Of a DNA stretch of 64,000 nt, positions 10,981 through 18,585 are shown one piece after another. The DNA is from Leisingera daeponensis DSM 23529 (GTDB lineage: Bacteria; Pseudomonadota; Alphaproteobacteria; Rhodobacterales; Rhodobacteraceae): assembly GCF_000473145.1 (NCBI RefSeq), contig NZ_KI421502.1, forward strand, positions 38,218 to 102,217. The letters run 5' to 3'. Both the position numbers and the translations under genes were made by a program. Within the stretch, counting starts at the first letter, position 1, and each line of letters starts with the position of its first letter. Under the pieces are notes generated by a model, which had not been told where the DNA came from, did not search any database, and saw only the letters and a program-made list of their open reading frames with translations.

Positions 10981-12294
10981 TTAGCGGGGATACCGCGGAT
11001 GCAGATCGTCGATGATGATCGGATGCGCGTGCGGCGCGGCCCCCCGCAGGTGCGGATGGTCGGCTGGCAAATCCGGATGGCTGTGCGCAACCGGTGCGGC
11101 GCTGTCGCGGGGCCACAGGCGCTGTGCGGCAAACAGCCCTGCTGCGGCCAGAAGCGCCAGCACCAGCATCGCTGCCGCCCCGCCCCAGGCGGCCATCAGC
11201 CAGGCCGACAGCGGATAGAACAGCAGCCAGCAGGCGTGCGACAGGGTGAACTGCGCGGCAAAGATCGCGGGCCGGTCCGCCGCATGGGCCGAGCGCGCCA
11301 GCAGCCGCCCCGAGGGCGTCAGCACCGCCGACCAGCCAACGCCGATCACCGCCCAGCCGATTGCCAGCCGTGCAAAGGTCAGCGGCGCGGCAAAGGCCGC
11401 CAGCGCCAGGATGGCCATGGCGGCGATGCCCAGCCCTGCCCCGGCCAGCATCACGGTCCGGTCCGGCAGCCGCTCCAGCAGCCGCGGCAGCAGCATGGCC
11501 GACAGCATCGAGCCGCCGCCGAACGCCGCCAGCGCCAGCGCGACGGAGCTTTCAGGCAGGGTCATGCCCGCACGCACCAGCACCACCGTGTTGACGATCA
11601 CCATCGCGCCGATGGCCGACACCACCCAGTTCAGCGCCAGAAGCCCGCGCAGCCGCGGTGTCTTGAGGTAATTGCGGATGCCGCGGGTCGTGCGCTCCCA
11701 GACCGGGCGCGGCGCCTTGGGCGCGGGCGACGGCAGCACGATTGTCAGCAGCAGCAGCGCCGATCCGGCGAACCCCGCCGCGGTGCCCCAGAACAGAGTG
11801 CCGGAACTGACCACCAGCAGCAGCGCCGCGGCCAGCATCGGGCTGGCCAGGCTCTCCAGCTCAAACGCCAGCCGCGACAGCGACAGCGCCTGGGTGTATT
11901 CCTTCTCATCGGTCAGCACATCGGGGATCGAGGCCTGGAACGCGGGCGTGAACCCGGCAGAGGCGGATTGCAGCACGAAGATCAGCACATAGACCTGCCA
12001 GACCTCGCTGACGAACGGCAGGCAAACCGCCACCGCCATCCGCACCAGATCCAAGCCGATCAGCATTGTCCGCCGGTCCGCCTGTTCCGCCCAGGCGGCC
12101 GCGATCGGGGCCACGGTGACATAGGCCACCATCTTGATCGTCAGCGCGGTGCCCAGCACCAGCCCGGCGCGGTCGCCCGCCAGGTCAAAGGCCAGCAGCC
12201 CAAGCGCCACGGTCGCCAGGCCGGTGCCGGTCAGCGCCACGATCTGGGCCAGGAACAGATGCCGGTAAGTCCGGTTCTTCAGGATGGAGAGCAT
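10981..12294 (-). CDS. MFS transporter with histidine-rich C-terminal tail
   Basis: A 437-residue inner-membrane protein with about 10-12 hydrophobic segments and a loop resembling the MFS motif A (AEQADRRTMLIGLD). The last 36 residues are hydrophilic and carry seven histidines in pairs (HSH, DHPH, PHAH, LHP), a pattern seen in nickel/cobalt-resistance MFS exporters of the NreB/NrsD type. Metal export is therefore a reasonable guess, not shown. The start at ATG 12294 (MLSILKNRTYRH) is preferred over an upstream in-frame start at 12360, because the first membrane segment begins soon after it. The gene lies between hutI and the parS sites downstream of repC, on the same strand. Confidence 0.75.
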   Translation of the reverse strand: MLSILKNRTYRHLFLAQIVALTGTGLATVALGLLAFDLAGDRAGLVLGTALTIKMVAYVTVAPIAAAWAEQADRRTMLIGLDLVRMAVAVCLPFVSEVWQVYVLIFVLQSASAGFTPAFQASIPDVLTDEKEYTQALSLSRLAFELESLASPMLAAALLLVVSSGTLFWGTAAGFAGSALLLLTIVLPSPAPKAPRPVWERTTRGIRNYLKTPRLRGLLALNWVVSAIGAMVIVNTVVLVRAGMTLPESSVALALAAFGGGSMLSAMLLPRLLERLPDRTVMLAGAGLGIAAMAILALAAFAAPLTFARLAIGWAVIGVGWSAVLTPSGRLLARSAHAADRPAIFAAQFTLSHACWLLFYPLSAWLMAAWGGAAAMLVLALLAAAGLFAAQRLWPRDSAAPVAHSHPDLPADHPHLRGAAPHAHPIIIDDLHPRYPR

Positions 12295-12394
12295 GGGCCA
12301 CTGGGTCCTCGGGCTGGGAGCGTTGCCGCCACTGTGGCCGGAGGCCAGTGGCAAAAGCAACGGCCCGGACCACCGGAACGCCGCGGCAGAGAAA

Positions 12395-12412
12395 AATTGT
12401 CAGCTGACAATT
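12395..12412. promoter_or_regulatory. parS: parS-like RepB centromere palindrome, copy 2
   Basis: Perfect 18-bp palindrome AATTGTCAGCTGACAATT. It is preceded by extra A residues but followed by A, so the symmetry stops at 18 bp. It lies about 240 bp downstream of the repC stop, upstream of the MFS gene. Confidence 0.8.
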
Positions 12413-12516
12413 ATTGGAGTCCAAGCGTGTGCTGGCGCTGAGCGCGGGCGGCGGCTGGCTGCGAAACCGCTTGGGAATGACCCGTGTGAGCGGCAGGCGC
12501 CGCCAGAAACAGCCGG

Positions 12517-12534
12517 AATTGTCAGCTGACAATT
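12517..12534. promoter_or_regulatory. parS: parS-like RepB centromere palindrome, copy 3
   Basis: Perfect 18-bp palindrome AATTGTCAGCTGACAATT, about 120 bp from copy 2 and 130 bp from copy 4. The regular spacing downstream of repC supports a centromere cluster. Confidence 0.8.
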
Positions 12535-12646
12535 TTTCATAGGCAGACGATGCGAGCCGAGGTCAGCAGGACCGCGGGCAGGGCGCGCATCATCCCGCAG
12601 AAGCGCCATTGGGCTTTGCAGACCCTTCGCAATCCCGCACCCGGCA

Positions 12647-12670
12647 GAAAATTGTCAGCTGACAATTTTC
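12647..12670. promoter_or_regulatory. parS: parS-like RepB centromere palindrome, copy 4 (covers the repC stop codon)
   Basis: The longest copy, a perfect 24-bp palindrome around core GTCAGCTGAC. The repC stop (TGA, minus strand, at 12657-12655) is inside it, so the last residues of RepC are encoded by the centromere element. Confidence 0.82.
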
Positions 12671-13794
12671 GCCCCGGCACCCCTTTGCAGCAGCGCATCC
12701 AGCATCGGCTTGGTCGAAAACTGACCGGCCCGCGCCTTCTGCGCCAGCCGCCGCAGATAGGCGCCCGGGCTGCGGATGGTGCCCAGCTTCTCCAGTATGC
12801 ACATGACCGCTGTTGCCGCGTCCCTGCGGCCCATGGCGGCGCGTGCATCGCTCAGCACGGGCATTGCGATCCCCATCATCGGTGACAGCTTCTCGGCAAT
12901 CCGGTCGGCATCCTGCCAGCTTCGCAATCCGCCGGGGTAGTAGCTTTGCACTTCCGGGCAGGCCCGCAGAACCGTGGTGAGGCCATTGTCATTCTCAGCC
13001 TTTTCCCGGGCTGTGTCTGCACCGTCCGAGGGGCCTTGGGGGGCTGCGGCCTGCGCCGCTTCAGAGTCAGAATCTTTTTTTATTGAATACTGTATGTGCC
13101 GCTCATTCTGGCCGGTGCTGCCGCTCATTTCGCGTGCAGGCAGCCGGGAAGGCTGCGGCGTCTCCTCCGGTGTCCGGCTGGCAATTTCGTCGCGCAGCGT
13201 TTCAGCCATCCGAGCCAGCTCCGCCGCGCAGGGTTTGCGGCGCAGCAGCTTGCGGGCGGTGTCCAGCAGCTCCGCAGCGCCGTCTGCCAGGTCCAACAGC
13301 TGCTGGCGCAGCACGGCCACCCGGTCACGCATAACCGCCAAACGCTCGGCGCGGGCCTTGGCCTCCAGCGCGGCGTCAAAGATCTGGCTGGCGTGGCGGG
13401 CGAGGGGAGACAGGTCGAAGCCGAAGGCCAGCGCCGTGTCCTCGCCGCTGCGGCGGGCATAGCGCTTGCGGTTGGGGCTGTTCTTCCGGCTGACAATGCC
13501 AATGCGGGTGAGGGCGGCCAGATGGCGGCGCAGGGTGCTTTCGGGCATCCCGTTCAAGCGCTCCATCAGCTTGCGGTTCGACGGGAACACGATGGCGCTG
13601 TCCGGGTCCGCGGGCAGGGCGCGCTCCGGGAAGAAGGTGAGCAGGGCCTTCAGCACCCCAAGGGTGCGGTGGCTGAGTTCGAATTCCGCGGCGGCGTGCG
13701 TCAGCGCAGCCAGAAGGTCCCACTTGTCGTGAGTACCTGCCAGCCGGCCGCACGGATCCTGCCGCCCAAATGCGATTTGGGACGCCTTTTCCAT
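12655..13794 (-). CDS. repC: RepABC-type replication initiator RepC
   Basis: A 379-residue initiator of the repABC plasmid family. The N-terminal half contains a winged-helix region (FPSNRKLMERLNGMPESTLR, then RHLAALTRIGIVSRKNSPN). A charged linker (about 240-270) precedes the conserved C-terminal domain, where residues such as PEVQSYYPGG, DADRIAEKLSPMMGI and IRSPGAYLRRLAQKA are typical of RepC. The ATG at 13794 (MEKASQIAFG) is preferred. A GTG at 13851 would add 19 residues but would place the start at the -35 of the putative counter-transcribed RNA. It is the third gene after repA and repB, separated from repB by about 180 bp as in other repABC operons. Confidence 0.93.
   Translation of the reverse strand: MEKASQIAFGRQDPCGRLAGTHDKWDLLAALTHAAAEFELSHRTLGVLKALLTFFPERALPADPDSAIVFPSNRKLMERLNGMPESTLRRHLAALTRIGIVSRKNSPNRKRYARRSGEDTALAFGFDLSPLARHASQIFDAALEAKARAERLAVMRDRVAVLRQQLLDLADGAAELLDTARKLLRRKPCAAELARMAETLRDEIASRTPEETPQPSRLPAREMSGSTGQNERHIQYSIKKDSDSEAAQAAAPQGPSDGADTAREKAENDNGLTTVLRACPEVQSYYPGGLRSWQDADRIAEKLSPMMGIAMPVLSDARAAMGRRDAATAVMCILEKLGTIRSPGAYLRRLAQKARAGQFSTKPMLDALLQRGAGAKIVS
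13068..13100. other. AT-rich island in repC, candidate replication origin (oriV)
   Basis: Within very GC-rich repC a short stretch (AATCTTTTTTTATTGAATAC at 13071-13090 and its flanks) is strongly AT-rich and encodes the linker around QYSIKKDSDS. In studied repABC plasmids the origin is an AT-rich segment inside repC itself. The match is by position and composition only; no iterons or exact DnaA box were found. Confidence 0.5.
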
Positions 13795-13880
13795 GATTTT
13801 TTCACGAAAGACAAAAAATACCCGCCCCTGTGCGGCGCACAGAGTTGACACTGACGAGTCTGAAGGGCTATTCCAAAGGT

Positions 13881-13934
13881 GCTAAATCTGAGAACGGCCT
13901 TCTGGGATGTAATGTCCTGGGGGGCTTTTCTTTT
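13881..13934 (+). ncRNA. Putative counter-transcribed RNA (incA/RepE-type ctRNA) between repB and repC
   Basis: On the strand opposite to repABC, a perfect -35 TTGACA (13845-13850) is followed 18 bp later by a weak TATTCC. This predicts a transcript of about 54 nt ending in a hairpin: arms 13896-13907 and 13915-13926, 7-nt loop, then TTTCTTTT. The 12-bp stem contains five G-U wobbles, which become A-C mismatches on the other strand, so it should terminate only plus-strand transcription. Location, orientation and size agree with the small RNAs that repress repC in repABC plasmids. Confidence 0.65.
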
Positions 13935-13974
13935 GCCTGCTACGTGCCTCCTGTCCTGTTTTCTCTGCTCTTGC

Positions 13975-14949
13975 TCAGTCTTCCGGCTGCTCGGGCTGGT
14001 CTTGCTGCCAGCGGCCGTGAAGCTCTGCCATGATCTCTTCCGCGTTGGCGTCGAACCAGGCGTCAAAGCCCGGCGCGTCCTTGGCGGCGATCGTCAGGGT
14101 GATCCCCTTGGCGGTGGTCTTGATGCCCGCGACCTCAGCGCCGTTGCTGCCGGGCAGGGGGCGCGACTTCGGCGGGGCAGGGGCCGGTTTGACCTCCTGC
14201 GGCACGTCCTGGGCGTGTTTCAGAACGGCCTCGAACCGGCCGTCGGAATCAAAGGTCGTGAAATCGGGCCGGTTCGTCCGGGTGATTGCCCGGGACCGTG
14301 CCGCGGGATCGTCGAACAGCTTGACCAGCATCATCCAGCGGTCGCGGCCGATGCCGGGGGCAGAGCCGATTGCCCGCAGGAAGGGCAGATCAAAGGCGGT
14401 GCCGACCTTGAGCATCCGCGACACCATCGGCAGGTCGATGGACAGCGCGGCGGCAATTGTCTGCCGTCCATAGCCATCGGCCTGCAACTGCGCCGCAAAG
14501 GCGGCCTTTTCGATAAAGCTGAGGTCCTGGCGCGAGGTGTTTTCCTGGCCCTGCGCCATCACCAGCGCGTGGTCGTCCAGCTGCCGCACCATCGCCTTGA
14601 CGGGCAGGCCCAGCTCGCGCAGCGCCTTCAGGCGGCGGCGGCCATAGACGATTTCAAACCGCCCCGGCGTCTTGGAGTGCGGCCGCAGCAGCACCGGCAC
14701 CTGCTGGCCATAGGTCTTCAGGCTGTCCTTCAGCTGGTTGAAGGCCGCGCCGTCCATGCCCAGCCGGTCCTCGTAGCCGGCGTCGTCGATCAGGGCCGTG
14801 TCGATTTCCTGCACCGCGCTTTCCTGCAGCTTGCTGAGCGAGGATTGCAGCGCCCCGACCGCGCCGCGCGGCATCATCTTGGGTTTCGGCCCGCCAGCGG
14901 ATGCTGCCGGGCTGCTGAGTGCCGTGCTGAGAATGCCTTTGCGTGCCAT
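13975..14949 (-). CDS. repB: Plasmid partitioning protein RepB (ParB family)
   Basis: A 324-residue centromere-binding protein. The ParB/Srx-like N-terminal nuclease-fold region shows YGQQVPVLLRPH and FEIVYGRRRLKALRELG, followed by GQENTSRQDLSFIEKA and a central HTH (GYGRQTIAAALSIDLPMVSRMLKV region). It should bind the palindromes at 10711-12670 and interact with RepA. The start is taken at the ATG at 14949: GGAGG lies 7 bases upstream and the ATG overlaps the repA stop (TGATG). An in-frame ATG four codons earlier is less likely. Confidence 0.93.
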   Translation of the reverse strand: MARKGILSTALSSPAASAGGPKPKMMPRGAVGALQSSLSKLQESAVQEIDTALIDDAGYEDRLGMDGAAFNQLKDSLKTYGQQVPVLLRPHSKTPGRFEIVYGRRRLKALRELGLPVKAMVRQLDDHALVMAQGQENTSRQDLSFIEKAAFAAQLQADGYGRQTIAAALSIDLPMVSRMLKVGTAFDLPFLRAIGSAPGIGRDRWMMLVKLFDDPAARSRAITRTNRPDFTTFDSDGRFEAVLKHAQDVPQEVKPAPAPPKSRPLPGSNGAEVAGIKTTAKGITLTIAAKDAPGFDAWFDANAEEIMAELHGRWQQDQPEQPED

Positions 14950-16124
14950 CAACGCCTCCATGCTTGTTGAAGGAGCGATTCTATTTCATCGTTAACTTGA
15001 TTCAGTGAATCGACCGCACGGTCATAGGTTGACCTGTGAAACTGGGATCTTTCGACCTCATAGACCGTCTGCTGGGTCAGGCCCGCGTCGGAAATCGCGG
15101 TGGATTTCAGCATCGGGGCGACCATGACCTCCTCGCCGAACAATTGCCGCAGGAATGCAACCACCTGTTGCTGCGGGCCGTCGTTCGGCTCGTACCGGTT
15201 GATCAGGAAGCGCAGGAAATCGAACTCCAGCGCTGCGCCTGCGTTGGACACCACGTCCAGCAGCTCGGCTGACATCTGCAGGAACTGCGACATAGACGCG
15301 ATGTCGAGCATGTTCGGCACCACGGTGATGATCACGCCGGTCGAGGCGCAGAGCGCCGACATGGTGAGATAGCCGAGCTGCGGCGGGCAGTCGAAGATGA
15401 TCACGTCGTAATCGGCCTCGACCTCCTCCAGCGCCGCGGCCATGCGCGAAAAGAACGCGGGCTGCACGTTGTGGATCAGCGCCTGCGGCGTCTCATGCTC
15501 GAATTCCTGCAGGATCAGACCGCCCGGCGCCAGGTCCAGGCCGGTGAAATAGGTTTGCTGGATGATCTGGCGCAGGGGCAGGGGGTCATCATAGCGGATT
15601 GCGTCGTAAATCGTCCCTGTTTCGAGGAAATCGACCTCTGGCCGGTAGCCGAAAAGCGTCGTCAGCGACGCCTGAGGGTCGATATCCACCGCCAGCACCC
15701 GGTAGCCCTTGAGCGCCAGCCGCTGCGCGGTATGGATGGACGAGGTGGTCTTGCCCGAGCCGCCTTTGAAGTTCAGGAAGGACAGCACCTGCACCTTGTC
15801 GCCCTCGCGGCGGCCGCGCAGGTAGGTGCCCGGCGTCTTGGCCGAGGCATCCAGGATCTTGCGCATCTCCAGCAGATCGGCGGCGGAATAATGGCGCCGC
15901 CCGCCCGGTGTGGTGTGAACCTCGGGAAGTTTTCCGTCAAAATGCAGCTTGCGCAGAAAACTGGAGGAAATGCCCAGCATCTCCGCCGCTTCCCCGGGGC
16001 TGAACAGCCGCAGCTCCTTCCTTGCATCCGGCGCAAAACTCGCCAGCATATGGCTGTTGAGGGCCGCACTTAGGTTCTCCGCGTTTTCGCGGATTCGCTG
16101 ATTGATGTGGAGTGCTACTGCCAA
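14949..16124 (-). CDS. repA: Plasmid partitioning ATPase RepA (ParA family)
   Basis: A 391-residue ParA-type ATPase that segregates the replicon with RepB and autoregulates the operon. An N-terminal HTH (SPGEAAEMLGISSSFLRKLH, about 42-61) precedes the deviant Walker A motif KGGSGKTT (120-127), and VLAVDIDPQASLTTLFGY follows. IIFDCPPQLGYLTMSAL is the switch/Walker B region. The upstream gap carries a promoter flanked by inverted-repeat arms. The gene overlaps repB by one base. Confidence 0.95.
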   Translation of the reverse strand: MAVALHINQRIRENAENLSAALNSHMLASFAPDARKELRLFSPGEAAEMLGISSSFLRKLHFDGKLPEVHTTPGGRRHYSAADLLEMRKILDASAKTPGTYLRGRREGDKVQVLSFLNFKGGSGKTTSSIHTAQRLALKGYRVLAVDIDPQASLTTLFGYRPEVDFLETGTIYDAIRYDDPLPLRQIIQQTYFTGLDLAPGGLILQEFEHETPQALIHNVQPAFFSRMAAALEEVEADYDVIIFDCPPQLGYLTMSALCASTGVIITVVPNMLDIASMSQFLQMSAELLDVVSNAGAALEFDFLRFLINRYEPNDGPQQQVVAFLRQLFGEEVMVAPMLKSTAISDAGLTQQTVYEVERSQFHRSTYDRAVDSLNQVNDEIESLLQQAWRR

Positions 16125-16646
16125 CTGCTGCCCTCTCGGTAGTAACGCTGTTTTGCGTCAGCGCCTTATTTATCGTTTCTATACGCAATGCGAACAGCGT
16201 TTTGCAATAGATTCCTTCATTTACAGGTTGCAGACGTGTTTTCCGGATTTCTGCCGGATTGCGAAACCCGCGGCAAGTTTCGCCATAATAGACTGAAAAT
16301 AAATACAAAATATGCTCGCCGCAGCGCCGGGGCAGGGGAGGGCGGGCCATCCCTGCGGCAGTTGGCAGAATCCGAAACGCCTGCCGGGGCCGAGTCGCAC
16401 CGGATAAGGCGGCAGCATGAGTCTGCGGCAAACGGCGCTGATTAGGGCCTGTTTTTTCGAGGATGGCCTCCCGGATCGGCGCGCCGCCGCGCCGGGCCGG
16501 CCTGCCGCGGGCCTGAAATCCGGTGCCTGACCGCAAGCCGCAGCGGAATTCGGCGGGAAAGGCATTTTCCACAACTAAAAATGAGGGAATCCTTGTTCTG
16601 CACTCGTCATGCGAGTGCGACAGTCCATTAGTTAAAGGAGAATAAA
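16125..16646. other. 522-bp intergenic region upstream of repA, regulatory, no gene
   Basis: No supported coding sequence. The repA-proximal 80 bp carry a likely promoter and operator. The distal part is GC-rich, then AT-richer near 16560-16646. It contains TTTTCCACA (16565-16573, one mismatch from a DnaA box) and a 6-bp inverted repeat at 16601-16617, just upstream of the next gene. Open frames on the minus strand here lack RBS and family similarity. Confidence 0.5.
16144..16207 (-). promoter_or_regulatory. repABC promoter embedded in a split inverted repeat
   Basis: On the minus strand, TTGCAA (16207-16202) and TATAGA (16183-16178) are separated by 18 bp, a good sigma70-type promoter pointing at repA. 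AACGCTGTT and TTGCGT (16144-16158) recur inverted as ACGCAA and AACAGCGTT (16183-16201), one arm in the spacer and one just after the expected start. This is a plausible operator for RepA/RepB autorepression. Confidence 0.5.
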
Positions 16647-17315
16647 ATGGAACGTAACAGCATCCTCACACATATGCGGGCCATTGAAGACAGGTTCAAC
16701 GCCGAGGGCCTGACGCTTTACGTGTGCACCGATCCCGAAGAGCTGCCGGCGCTTCTGGAGGATGTGGGAAAGAAGCAGGTTCACCCGATGTCCGAAGTCA
16801 GCGCCGAGGAACTGAGGTCGGGGCGGGCGCTCTGGCTGTTCCTGAAGCGGCAGGACCGTTGCATCACCTGCATTTCGGCCAAGAGTGTGGACCTTGGCGG
16901 CAAGGACTTCGGAAATTACTTCCGCGGCCTTGCGGCTTCCCGCTACAGCAACCGCGATCAGGTGGTGGAGAGCGTTTCGCAGCCGCTGGTCGATGAGCTG
17001 CGGGGCAGGCTGATCTACTTTGGCGGGATCGAGGTCGCGCCGGACGAACGCGGCGGCATCCGGCGGCTGGGCGATTTCGCCCAGTATGTGAAACTGCTGG
17101 CCGCCACGCGGTGGGACTTTGACTGGATGTACACGATCATTGCCTACAAGCACCGCCGCCTGGCCGATGATTACGGCTTTAACGGCAAATACCGCAACGC
17201 GATTTCCTGGGCGGATCCGGTGCCCGAAGGGCTGGCGAACGATCAGATGATCCTAGGCCTCAACGCAGTCCACTTCTCGCATATTGTCAGCAGTGTCGAG
17301 CCAGGTAATCTTTGA
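16647..17315 (+). CDS. Unrecognised protein of 222 residues (possible GNAT-like fold)
   Basis: No family was recognised with confidence. The frame has a strong AAAGGAG ribosome site just before ATG 16647 and neighbour-like codon use, so it is probably real. There is no signal peptide or membrane segment. The central stretch FGGIEVAPDERGG followed by FAQYVKLLAATRWDFDW and KHRRLADDYGF loosely recalls acyltransferase (GNAT) proteins, but that is a guess. Its last 63 bp overlap the convergent HTH gene. It starts about 520 bp from the repA start in the opposite direction, which makes it a candidate replicon-associated accessory gene. Confidence 0.7.
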   Translation: MERNSILTHMRAIEDRFNAEGLTLYVCTDPEELPALLEDVGKKQVHPMSEVSAEELRSGRALWLFLKRQDRCITCISAKSVDLGGKDFGNYFRGLAASRYSNRDQVVESVSQPLVDELRGRLIYFGGIEVAPDERGGIRRLGDFAQYVKLLAATRWDFDWMYTIIAYKHRRLADDYGFNGKYRNAISWADPVPEGLANDQMILGLNAVHFSHIVSSVEPGNL

Positions 17316-17996
17316 GAAAACGGCCGTGACCGGCTCCCCCCGGGGGCCGGTCACCCGCATGGTCACCTTGCGGTAGCCGCCGCGCACCCGCAGCCCCTTG
17401 ATGATCACGTCCAGCTCCTCGTCGGTGACGATATACGGCACCTCGCTCAGCATCCTGTGCGAGTGCATCGCGCGCGCGATGACCCGTTCCTTGAAGGATC
17501 CGACGATGCGGTAGAAATCCCGGTTCCCGGCCAGCATCAGCCGTTCTGCGGCGGCGCTGCGCTTGCCGATCTGGATCGGGTGCATGATCCGGTCGGTGGC
17601 CTCAAGAGGCTCGTAAAGATCGACCTGATCCTCGAACCACTCCCAATTCCGCAACAGCCCCGCCTCCTGGTGGAACCAGTCCAGAATGTGGTCCGTGGTC
17701 ACGTTGAACCCCGCCCTGGAGCAGGCGGCAAGTTCCGTATTGGCGGCCTCGGCCGCGCGCCAGCGGTTGAGCCGGGCTGCGGAGGCCTGGCTGCCGCCGG
17801 GCAGCTCGAAAAAGAACTGAATGGGAATGCACAGGCCGGCCGACAGCAGCGCCAGCGAGGATGCCGGAATTTCGCGGTTGTTCCGCATCTGGCTTCGCAG
17901 AGTGCCGTAGTTGATCCCGGAGATTGTGCAGGCTGTCTTCAGTCTGACACCTGCGATCTTGCAGGCGGCATCAATGCGGTCGGCAATCATATGCAC
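17253..17996 (-). CDS. HTH-type regulator, 247 residues, with unrecognised (PAS-like?) C-terminal domain
   Basis: Residues 1-60 resemble a Cro/C1-like HTH (ACKIAGVRLKTACTISGINY, then GTLRSQMRNNREIPASSLA). The remaining 180 residues contain LYEPLEATDRIMHPIQIGKR and a long positively charged tail that could be a PAS-like sensor. A shadow explanation is unlikely because the N-terminal HTH is coherent. The 3' end overlaps the convergent 222-residue gene by 63 bp. Upstream lies TTTACATATGTGAA (near-palindromic), a candidate autoregulatory site, and a divergent small gene. Target genes are unknown. Confidence 0.7.
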   Translation of the reverse strand: MHMIADRIDAACKIAGVRLKTACTISGINYGTLRSQMRNNREIPASSLALLSAGLCIPIQFFFELPGGSQASAARLNRWRAAEAANTELAACSRAGFNVTTDHILDWFHQEAGLLRNWEWFEDQVDLYEPLEATDRIMHPIQIGKRSAAAERLMLAGNRDFYRIVGSFKERVIARAMHSHRMLSEVPYIVTDEELDVIIKGLRVRGGYRKVTMRVTGPRGEPVTAVFSKITWLDTADNMREVDCVEA

Positions 17997-18101
17997 CTCA
18001 AAAGTTTACATATGTGAATTATTAAACCAGTAGTTGACACCTATCAGCCAAAGCATCAACAATCAATGCGTGTATCGTAGTTATCAGCGGGCGAGTTACC
18101 T

Positions 18102-18437
18102 GTGGAATGGACGAACGAAAAAGCGCATCAGGCCGGGGGACGCGGACGGGACGTGTCCCGGCGCGAGCTTGAACTGCTGAGGAAGGCAAGCGAAGCGTCG
18201 GGGAGGAGCCTGGGCTTCTGGTCCGATTTGACCGAAGGGCTGGACCAGAGGGCGATCGCCCTGCTGGTGTCGCGGGCTCATATGGTTTCGCCGGACGGCT
18301 CTGCCGCGCCCGATACGCTGGCGCAGGACCAGCGCGAGGTGCTTGCCATGCTGTCGCAGGTCGGCCACCGCGACCGCGGGGTGTTTCTGCGGGCGCTGCG
18401 CGGGCTTATCGACCTGCGCAAGGGGCGGCTGAACTAG
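18102..18437 (+). CDS. Unrecognised small protein (111 residues)
   Basis: Starts with GTG at 18102 after a TTGACA box at 18034. The product is charged and helical-looking (SRRELELLRKASEASGRSLG; DREVLAMLSQ-like stretch; RALRGLIDLRKGRL at the end), with no membrane segment or recognised motif. It is divergent from the HTH gene, so the two may share a control region. A regulator-partner or DNA-binding role is conceivable but unsupported. Confidence 0.5.
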   Translation: MEWTNEKAHQAGGRGRDVSRRELELLRKASEASGRSLGFWSDLTEGLDQRAIALLVSRAHMVSPDGSAAPDTLAQDQREVLAMLSQVGHRDRGVFLRALRGLIDLRKGRLN

Positions 18438-18585
18438 GCCGCGCAGGCCAGCCCCGCAGGGGCTGCGCTGCGCAAAGAGCCGGCCGTTTCCCGCCATACC
18501 CCTTGACCGGGCTCGATATTTGGGCACCAAAGTTCTTTCGCTGGCTCATACTGGCCGGGGCGAACGAATCTGCATGGAGAAGCCT

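Larger units (their letters stand above)
12295..12654. other. 360-bp gap downstream of repC carrying parS-like sites, no gene
   Basis: No convincing coding sequence is present. The stretch holds two complete parS-like palindromes and the left part of a third that overlaps the repC stop. Short open frames here include translations of the palindrome itself (KLSADNF or NCQLTI) and are rejected as genes. The promoter of the MFS gene must also lie here, but no convincing boxes were recognised. Confidence 0.6.

Noticed and set aside
10894..12441. 515-codon plus-strand frame over the MFS gene
   Set aside because: Gln/Arg/His-rich mirror of a membrane protein; its end only translates a parS palindrome.
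12537..12885. Short frames encoding KLSADNF near repC
   Set aside because: The shared peptide arises from the parS palindromes, not from homologous proteins.
16565..16573. DnaA box near repA
   Set aside because: TTTTCCACA has one mismatch from the consensus and is single; too little to call an origin element.
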